Positions 58,301 through 64,000 of a stretch of 64,000 nt of DNA are shown in pieces. The notes under the pieces are model-generated. The model worked only from the letters and a program-made list of their open reading frames with translations. It was not told the origin of the DNA and did no database searches. Positions within the stretch are counted from its first letter, which is position 1; each line of letters starts with the position of its first letter. A program made the position numbers and the translations under genes. This stretch comes from JALHOM01 sp964615775 (GTDB lineage Bacteria; Patescibacteriota; Saccharimonadia; Saccharimonadales; 2-12-FULL-41-12): contig CAZTQB010000004.1 in NCBI GenBank assembly GCA_964615775.1, positions 1 through 64,000 on the forward strand, read 5' to 3'.

Positions 58301-58894
58301 ATGTCTAATACATCAAACCAAGATTTAGGTAAGAATACAAAAAAGAAAGAGCTGCTAAGTATAAAGCCAGATTATTATAATGTACCTAGAAGATCTAATG
58401 TCTTAAAAGTACTTATATTTATTGCTGTATGTGTTGTTTTGTTAGCTATGGTACCAATTTTTCTTAATTATAAGAATAATCACAAGAAGACTGAATCAAA
58501 AAATCCGATATCCACTAAGTCAGAGCAAGTTACTCCAGGACCTCTTAGTGGCAGTGAGTATGAAAAGATGTTATCCCAAAAGGCAGATAAGTCTCTAGCA
58601 GACAATGATCTAGATCAAGTTTTTTTAGTATGTGAAGTTATATCTTCTAGCTACATGGCTTCGCAAAAATATCAAGATGCAAAACGATCAATAGATGAAT
58701 GTACTTCCAGAGTTAAAGACCAATCAAAGATACCTTGGTTTATATATAAAGATAAAGCGTATATTGACCTTAGATTGCAGGACAAAAATTCTGCAAAGAT
58801 AAATTTTCAAGCAGCGATAGATAAGTATAAGGATACTGCTAATCAACCAAAAGATTCTCTTGAAAACTTAAAACAGGAAGTTGGCAAACTATGA
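58301..58894 (+). CDS. Membrane-anchored helical-repeat protein, 197 aa
   Basis: A cytoplasmic N-terminus of about 30 residues is followed by one membrane helix (about 32-52, 'VLKVLIFIAVCVVLLAMVPI') and an external helical part with TPR-like pairs ('ADKSLADNDLDQVFLVCEVI', 'KYQDAKRSIDEC', 'AKINFQAAIDKY'). No named family is apparent. Its stop overlaps the next gene's start as ATGA, so the two are co-translated and probably act together at the cell surface. Confidence 0.7.
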   Translation: MSNTSNQDLGKNTKKKELLSIKPDYYNVPRRSNVLKVLIFIAVCVVLLAMVPIFLNYKNNHKKTESKNPISTKSEQVTPGPLSGSEYEKMLSQKADKSLADNDLDQVFLVCEVISSSYMASQKYQDAKRSIDECTSRVKDQSKIPWFIYKDKAYIDLRLQDKNSAKINFQAAIDKYKDTANQPKDSLENLKQEVGKL

Positions 58895-61800
58895 TTACTA
58901 AGAATAGTAAGCTGCTCCTTGCTTTATTTTTCTTTACTTCACTTGGGTGTATATTTTTTACAAATGGTGTTACGGAAGCGGCCGTACCAATTTCTTCACC
59001 TATATCTAATTTGGGGCCAAATAGAGCGAGTGGTATACTAAATGGCTCTACTCAGGTAACACCCTATTATACTATTGGTAAAGGAGGGTATGATGTCGCT
59101 AAGAGTTTTGTTAGTGTTACTGCTCCTCAAGGTTCTGGCTCCTTTACTATAACTATTGAAAATGCAGGCTATAATTGTAGCCTATATAGCAACAATGGGG
59201 TACAAGGCCCTGATTTTGGTCCAGCAGTAACCGACTATACTTTTTATGGTATCGGTGGTGGAACTGTAGTAACTAGAAGTCCACAAACCTCTTCTGAGGG
59301 TTGTGGCGATATATCTTTTACGGCTTACACAGACTGCTCAACAGTGTATTATGGTAATCGATGTCTTTATTACTTAAATTCAGTTTTAAAAACCAGTAGT
59401 CAAGACAGGGAGAATGCATTTAAAGTAATTGCAAATCGTACAGATGTACTTATTGGTGCGAGTGGAAGCGAAGGCGACTATACGGGTTATGGCTATAGGG
59501 TAGGAGACTTAGCGAATACAAATCATTGGGGTTTTAATATTCAGTTTGGAGTTGAAGATCCAAGATGCAGTAATGTCGCTACCATGTCAGTAAAAAATGC
59601 TGCAGTAAATTGGCAAGATGCAGACTCAGGTCCTGATCATTTTGATTGGAATACTGATATGGAATTTACGCTATGGTCTCAACCTATACAAAGTAATCCT
59701 GTAAATATATCTGCATGGAATAGGGTTGAAACGAAGAGACAGAGAGGAGGAGGTATTGGTGATGATGGCTCTTTCAATAAAATTGATTTTAATGCGAATA
59801 GTAGGTACATGGTTACTTTTGAGAATCTTGGCGTACGTAATACTTTAAGAGTTAATTTGCCATTAGGACTTTCACAGCTTGGAGCTAGAAGATCGAGCGT
59901 TGTTGATTGCCCGCCCCCTAAACCTCCAACTACTGGTTGCGGAGTTATTAATTTTGCTAATGGCGGGGAGGTAAAACCGGGTCAGGCTCTTAGCTTTAAC
60001 GTAAGTGCAGTAAATGACACAAAAACCAACTGGAACAATGGTGTTCGTGTACCGGGTAGTCCTTACCCAAGTCAAGTAGTTTATATGCAATTTAATGATG
60101 ATCTTGCTCAAGGTAGGAAAGTCTACCGAGATGGGACGGGAAATGACATAGGTTCGGTTATCAATGGATCAGTTAATAATAATGCAAGTTTTTCTGCTAA
60201 TGCACCTAGCACTAGAGGTCCAAAAGATTATTCTTTTTCTTTGTATCAGTACATTTCTCCTTCCAATAGTAGGCTTATGACATCATGTACGATAACCGTA
60301 AATGTCAAAGATAGCTACAGAGCAAGTTTAAGTGTAAGCTGCAATGGTATTGTAGGTAATTTAGTTTGGGCAAGTACCGGACAACCTGCAATCGGAATGA
60401 TAGTCGCAGATGGACAATACTCAAGACCAATAAATGGGCAAGATATGGGTGGTGGAGTATTTTCGGGCTGGCCTGGTAGTCCAAATGGGAGGATAATGCC
60501 CTATGGCACTCATAATTTTGTTATACTTGGCGAAAATGGAGAGTATGTCTCAGACGGTATATCAGACTCCTCTATAGATGGTTGTTTTTCGGCAACCTGT
60601 AGCATTAGTCCGGGGAGTCTACTTAAAGGTCAGCCTACAAATGTAAATCTAAAGTATGGAACTAGTAATCGTACAGATACCGCGTATACCTTCACGGGTA
60701 CAGGTAGAGGAATAGGCGGCCTCAGTGGATATGGCGAAACATCGGGCGGGATGAATCCGGGAGATCAAAATTTTGATGTAAATATCTCAGTAATGCCGAG
60801 CTACTCGGGATATATACTATTGGGAGCGTCTATTGATGGTCAGCAGGTTCCGTTGGAATATCTACCAACATGTTTGGGAGCTGTTCGCGAAACTCCACCG
60901 CCTGATTGTATTCCAAGTACTGGTAATCCGGCCTGCTCTGCATCAATTGAAGTCAGTATATATCCAGCTGTCAAAACCTTCTCTGGCGACACAGTTGCGG
61001 GTATGGGCTTTGCCAAATCTGATGGTACATGTGCTGCTGCTGGCAGCTCGAGTATAAAGGCATATATAGCTAGTTCTACAGCCGGCTCAGGTTCGCAACT
61101 TGGTGCCTTTGCCCCAGGTGGTATAAGTGGCTTTCTGAGTTCGGTCAAACAGTCAAATGCGGCACCTAAGCCCAATGGTCTAACTTTTGGCGGTACTCCA
61201 GTTTCTGGTGGCTTAGCCCTGAATCAAACAATGGGTGGTGGATATAACGTAACCGGCTGCATGGAAAACTATTTCCAAACTAAGCAGTTTAACGTAGACA
61301 CCAACAAAACTTCAGTTATCGGCAATGATTTCAATATTAACCGTGCTGAAGCTGGTAAACAATACATTAAGAATGGTGATCTAACTATTAATGGTGGTGA
61401 TTTGAGTGGTAAAAATGTGAGTGTATTTGTAGATGGTGATGTATTCTTGAGTGGTAATATTACAATACCTTCTTCTGGGTTTAATCCTGCAAATCCACCC
61501 GTATTCAGACTATACGTAAAAGGTAATATATATGTGAGCAAAGATGTAACTGAACTTAATGGTGTATTTGTAGCACAGCCTAAAGATGATGGCAATAAGG
61601 GTGAGATATATACATGTGCGTCAGGCCTAGGAACCTCAGTGAGCTATGGGCCAGACTGGAGTACGTATGTGAGTCAATGCCAAAACCAATTAAAAGTTTA
61701 TGGTAGCTTTACTGCTAAAAAAGTTATTTTGAATCGCATTAAAAGCAATGGAACAGTAGATGGAGTCGTCAATCTGCCTAGTGTTCCTATATCTGAAAAC

Positions 61801-61941
61801 TACAATTCAACTGAAGCTTCTGAAGTATTCATATGGGTACCATATCTATACTTGCCTAGTGCCAACACATCTGAACACCCAACAACCGGTCCAAGCTCTG
61901 ATGACTATAAATTTATTGGTACATTACCGCCAATATTGTAA
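58891..61941 (+). CDS. Large secreted beta-rich protein, likely pilus-associated, 1016 aa
   Basis: A clear signal peptide ('LLLALFFFTSLGCIFF' then 'TEAAVP', cleavage near residue 31) is followed by about 980 extracellular residues rich in Gly, Ser, Asn and Thr with scattered Cys. A middle part (about 340-490) looks like an Ig/CARDB-type domain ('GGEVKPGQALSFNVSAVNDT', 'YSFSLYQYISPSNSRL'). The C-terminal 200 residues have repeated short strand motifs ('NGDLTINGGDLSGKNVSVFV', 'VDGDVFLSGNITI', 'YVKGNIYVSKDVTELNGVFV') suggesting a beta-helix like that of polymer-forming surface proteins. It sits directly before pilM. I infer an adhesin or pilus tip/cell-wall protein. Confidence 0.75.
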   Translation: MITKNSKLLLALFFFTSLGCIFFTNGVTEAAVPISSPISNLGPNRASGILNGSTQVTPYYTIGKGGYDVAKSFVSVTAPQGSGSFTITIENAGYNCSLYSNNGVQGPDFGPAVTDYTFYGIGGGTVVTRSPQTSSEGCGDISFTAYTDCSTVYYGNRCLYYLNSVLKTSSQDRENAFKVIANRTDVLIGASGSEGDYTGYGYRVGDLANTNHWGFNIQFGVEDPRCSNVATMSVKNAAVNWQDADSGPDHFDWNTDMEFTLWSQPIQSNPVNISAWNRVETKRQRGGGIGDDGSFNKIDFNANSRYMVTFENLGVRNTLRVNLPLGLSQLGARRSSVVDCPPPKPPTTGCGVINFANGGEVKPGQALSFNVSAVNDTKTNWNNGVRVPGSPYPSQVVYMQFNDDLAQGRKVYRDGTGNDIGSVINGSVNNNASFSANAPSTRGPKDYSFSLYQYISPSNSRLMTSCTITVNVKDSYRASLSVSCNGIVGNLVWASTGQPAIGMIVADGQYSRPINGQDMGGGVFSGWPGSPNGRIMPYGTHNFVILGENGEYVSDGISDSSIDGCFSATCSISPGSLLKGQPTNVNLKYGTSNRTDTAYTFTGTGRGIGGLSGYGETSGGMNPGDQNFDVNISVMPSYSGYILLGASIDGQQVPLEYLPTCLGAVRETPPPDCIPSTGNPACSASIEVSIYPAVKTFSGDTVAGMGFAKSDGTCAAAGSSSIKAYIASSTAGSGSQLGAFAPGGISGFLSSVKQSNAAPKPNGLTFGGTPVSGGLALNQTMGGGYNVTGCMENYFQTKQFNVDTNKTSVIGNDFNINRAEAGKQYIKNGDLTINGGDLSGKNVSVFVDGDVFLSGNITIPSSGFNPANPPVFRLYVKGNIYVSKDVTELNGVFVAQPKDDGNKGEIYTCASGLGTSVSYGPDWSTYVSQCQNQLKVYGSFTAKKVILNRIKSNGTVDGVVNLPSVPISENYNSTEASEVFIWVPYLYLPSANTSEHPTTGPSSDDYKFIGTLPPIL

Positions 61942-62056
61942 GGTGTTGGTTAATAAAAATGCTTATGCTATACTGGGATTAAGTAAAATTATTAATGAGT
62001 GGGTTAATAGCAAGATGACTAAAACCGTAAATAAAAAGAAAGATTACATTAAATAA

Positions 62057-63100
62057 ATGGGTTTTTTGAGTGGAATTACTGACTTTTTTGGGCTAGATAT
62101 TGGCTCTGACACTTTGAGAGTGGTTGAGTTAACTAGTAACAAGACTGGACCTCGCCAGCTTATGAGATACGCAATTGCCCCAATAGATAGTAAGCTAGTT
62201 CAGAGTGACTCGGCGATAGATAGACAAAAAGTAGCTGAAACTATCAGAAATGTGATCAATCAAGCTCAGATTACGACAAAAAATGTAACAGTTGGTATTC
62301 CGTCATCTAGAGTGTTTACGGTAGTGGTAGATATTGAGAGGCTAGCTCAAAATGAGCTAGCCAAAACAATTCAGTATCAAGCAGATTCGATTATTCCGAC
62401 TCCAGTTAATGAATCAAAAATTGACTGGGAAGTTATAGGTGATTCACCAAAAGACCCAAACAAAGTCGAAGTACTGCTATCTAGCGTACCAAACGAATTC
62501 GTGGAGTCTAGGCTAGATTTACTAGAATCGATTGGGCTAAACGTAGTGGCTTTTGAGCCAGATAACCTGGCACTAGTGAGAGCGATAATCCCGCCAGAGT
62601 CAATGGAGCCACAGATGGTGATAGATATCGGTGGCAAGACGACTGACATTGTGATTGTAATGAACGGTGCACCACGTTTGATAAGAGCAGTGCCAACTGG
62701 CTCGGAATCTATTATCCGTTCGGCAATACAGAATTTAAATATTGATGAAAAACAAGCTCAAGAATTTGTTTTTAAATTCGGCTTGAGCCAACAAAAATTG
62801 GAGGGACAAGTTTATAGTGCGATTATTTCTACGGTTGACACATTGATGGGCGAAATAGATAAGTCTATAAAATTCTTCCAAGCTAGATATAAAGGTGTGC
62901 CGATAACTAAGATTATCATGACTGGTGGAGCATCGTCTTTGCCGGAGTTTCCGCTGTATATAGCTAACAAATTTGGTATAAATGTAGAGATCGGCAACGC
63001 TTGGCGAAACGTTCAAGCACCTATGGAGAGGCAGAATGAGCTTATGGCATTGTCCAATCACTTTGCAGTAGCTGTTGGGCTAGCTGGGAGGGACGAATAA
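62057..63100 (+). CDS. pilM: Type IV pilus assembly protein PilM
   Basis: A 347-residue actin-like ATPase of the type IV pilus inner-membrane platform. It has 'FFGLDIGSDTLRVVEL' (phosphate 1), 'NVTVGIPSSRVFTVVV', 'MVIDIGGKTTDIVIV' (phosphate 2) and 'IIMTGGASSLPEF' (adenosine), the ASKHA order of PilM. PilM binds the cytoplasmic tail of PilN, encoded next with a 1-nt overlap. Upstream, an extended -10 (TATGC-TATACT near 61968-61975) may drive the operon. No Shine-Dalgarno sequence is obvious. Confidence 0.93.
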   Translation: MGFLSGITDFFGLDIGSDTLRVVELTSNKTGPRQLMRYAIAPIDSKLVQSDSAIDRQKVAETIRNVINQAQITTKNVTVGIPSSRVFTVVVDIERLAQNELAKTIQYQADSIIPTPVNESKIDWEVIGDSPKDPNKVEVLLSSVPNEFVESRLDLLESIGLNVVAFEPDNLALVRAIIPPESMEPQMVIDIGGKTTDIVIVMNGAPRLIRAVPTGSESIIRSAIQNLNIDEKQAQEFVFKFGLSQQKLEGQVYSAIISTVDTLMGEIDKSIKFFQARYKGVPITKIIMTGGASSLPEFPLYIANKFGINVEIGNAWRNVQAPMERQNELMALSNHFAVAVGLAGRDE

Positions 63101-63882
63101 TGTCACGTATGAGCCGTGTTCAGTTTAATCTACTACCTGATGTAAAGCTTGAATACATTAAGGCAACGTATCGTCGTAGGATTATTTCGATTGTTTGTTT
63201 TTTGGTTGGTGGGGTGTTTTTGGTATTATTCATCTTTATGTTTTTGCTTGTTCGCGTTAACCAGCCAAAGCATCTATCTAACCTCAATGAAGATATAAAA
63301 AGTAATGTTGCCGAACTTCAGAGCAATAAAGATTTAGACAAAATATTGACTATCCAAAATCAACTCAATAGTTTGCCAGATTTACATAATAAAAAGGTTA
63401 TGGCATCTAGGTTATTTGATTATCTAACTCAGGTTACTCCAGCTAACGCTAGTATCAGTAACGTGGAAGTAGATTATGAAGCAAAAACTATCAAAATAAA
63501 GGGAGATGCAGACTCTATCACTACCGTAAATAAATTTGCAGATACTCTAAAGTTTACTGATTACGAAAAAACTTCTAATGGTAGTGATGCTAAAAAAGAC
63601 AAGGCCTTTAGCTCGGTTGTTTTAGACAATTTCTCTATAAATTCTCAGCAAGGTAGTACAGCGAACAATGCCAACAAGAGTGTATCTTATGCTATGAACT
63701 TTGCTTATAATGAAGCAATTTTCGCTGATTATGCTAAAGATTCGAACCCGCTTAATAATGATGTAAAACTAGTAGTTCCTAAAGTAATTACTACCAGATC
63801 AGAAACCGAGAAGCCAGAGAGCTTATTTGATAAAAAAATTGAACCTACACCAACGCCAAATCAGAATGGGGGACAAAACTAG
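63100..63882 (+). CDS. pilN: Type IV pilus assembly protein PilN
   Basis: A 260-residue bitopic protein. The N-terminus contains 'VQFNLLPDVKLEYIKA', the conserved INLLP-type PilM-binding motif, followed by one membrane helix (about 29-52) and a periplasmic-type coiled coil and ferredoxin-like domain. A Pro/Glu/Asn-rich tail ends the protein, longer than usual. It overlaps pilM by 1 nt and is followed by a PilO-like gene. Confidence 0.9.
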   Translation: MSRMSRVQFNLLPDVKLEYIKATYRRRIISIVCFLVGGVFLVLFIFMFLLVRVNQPKHLSNLNEDIKSNVAELQSNKDLDKILTIQNQLNSLPDLHNKKVMASRLFDYLTQVTPANASISNVEVDYEAKTIKIKGDADSITTVNKFADTLKFTDYEKTSNGSDAKKDKAFSSVVLDNFSINSQQGSTANNANKSVSYAMNFAYNEAIFADYAKDSNPLNNDVKLVVPKVITTRSETEKPESLFDKKIEPTPTPNQNGGQN

Positions 63883-63884
63883 TG

Positions 63885-64000
63885 ATGCACAAACCAAATC
63901 TTTCGATCAAGCACCTAGCTATTGATAAAGCAAATGCGACTTTGGTGATTATTGTTGCGATTACGTCTTTTGTAGTTATTTTCTCGTTGGTTGCTTGCAA
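63885..64000 (+). CDS. pilO: PilO-like membrane protein (partial, runs off the window)
   Basis: Only the first 38 codons are present. A basic, polar start is followed by a membrane helix ('TLVIIVAITSFVVIFSLVAC'). It begins 2 nt after the pilN stop (a GTG overlapping that stop at 63882 is an alternative start). The position and single N-terminal helix fit PilO, the partner of PilN, but there is too little sequence to prove it. Confidence 0.6.
   Translation, partial: MHKPNLSIKHLAIDKANATLVIIVAITSFVVIFSLVAC

Noticed and set aside
61760..62056. 98-codon + frame overlapping the end of the large secreted protein gene
   Set aside because: Most of it lies inside the secreted protein gene in another frame, its composition is unlike a real protein, and it has no start signal; the part after 61941 is better read as the pilM leader.
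1..64000. CRISPR arrays, insertion sequences, prophage or integron elements
   Set aside because: No spaced direct repeats, transposase or integrase genes, or att-like duplications were seen anywhere in the window.

Overview
The window reads as a chromosome segment of a Patescibacteria/CPR bacterium, most likely Saccharibacteria (TM7). The reasons are inferential: low-to-medium GC, short intergenic gaps, many stop-start overlaps, core genes in stripped or degenerate form (zinc-ligand-free DnaG, cysteine-poor family 4 UDG, MurE-like ligase without the N-terminal domain, EF-P with Arg at its loop tip), and a type IV pilus locus. TGA is used as a normal stop (argS, holA, tlyA overlaps), so this is not a UGA-recoding Gracilibacteria/Absconditabacteria genome. 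No insertion sequence, prophage, integron or CRISPR array was seen.

Layout. 1-6 kb: small membrane proteins, a membrane-anchored double-AAA+ ClpB/ClpC-like ATPase, tRNA-Ser(CGA), an amber-interrupted small gene beside a 33-bp perfect palindrome, and an HTH-HAD fusion. 6-14.7 kb: valS behind a long structured leader, tsaD, a MurE-like ligase, a divergent glutamate-dehydrogenase-like gene behind an attenuator-like hairpin, and a phosphoribosyltransferase-like gene split in two at an A6 run. 14.6-24.5 kb: CIRCE-controlled groES-groEL, a Ser-rich protein ending in LPHTG, sugar-phosphate isomerase, argS, HAD phosphatase, M15 carboxypeptidase, oligoribonuclease. 24.6-35 kb: dnaG-sigA, a P-loop kinase, polyprenyl synthase, polA, a DciA-like small protein, mutM-holA, rpsT. 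35-44 kb: a degenerate DHH protein, truB, CDP-alcohol transferase-like protein, rpsO-pnp, UDG, RNase J. 44-56.7 kb: a 576-residue membrane protein of unknown role, ftsK, rpsF-ssb-rpsR-efp, tlyA, a dead beta-lactamase-fold protein, an ABC-2 exporter, ychF. 56.9-64 kb: secreted proteins running into pilM-pilN-pilO.

How the genes work together. Replication and repair are dense here (dnaG, polA, holA, ssb, DciA-like, mutM, UDG), as are RNA turnover and translation (pnp, RNase J, orn, ribosomal proteins, two aminoacyl-tRNA synthetases, tsaD, truB, efp). The right end is devoted to the cell surface.

The most striking non-genic signal is positional: at sixteen start codons on both strands a -10-like hexamer ends exactly 6 or 7 nt before the start codon, which predicts leaderless mRNAs. 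A separate set of genes (groES, groEL, sigA, ssb, rnj, rpsF, rpsT, pgi-like, pnp) carries good Shine-Dalgarno sequences, so two modes of initiation seem to coexist.
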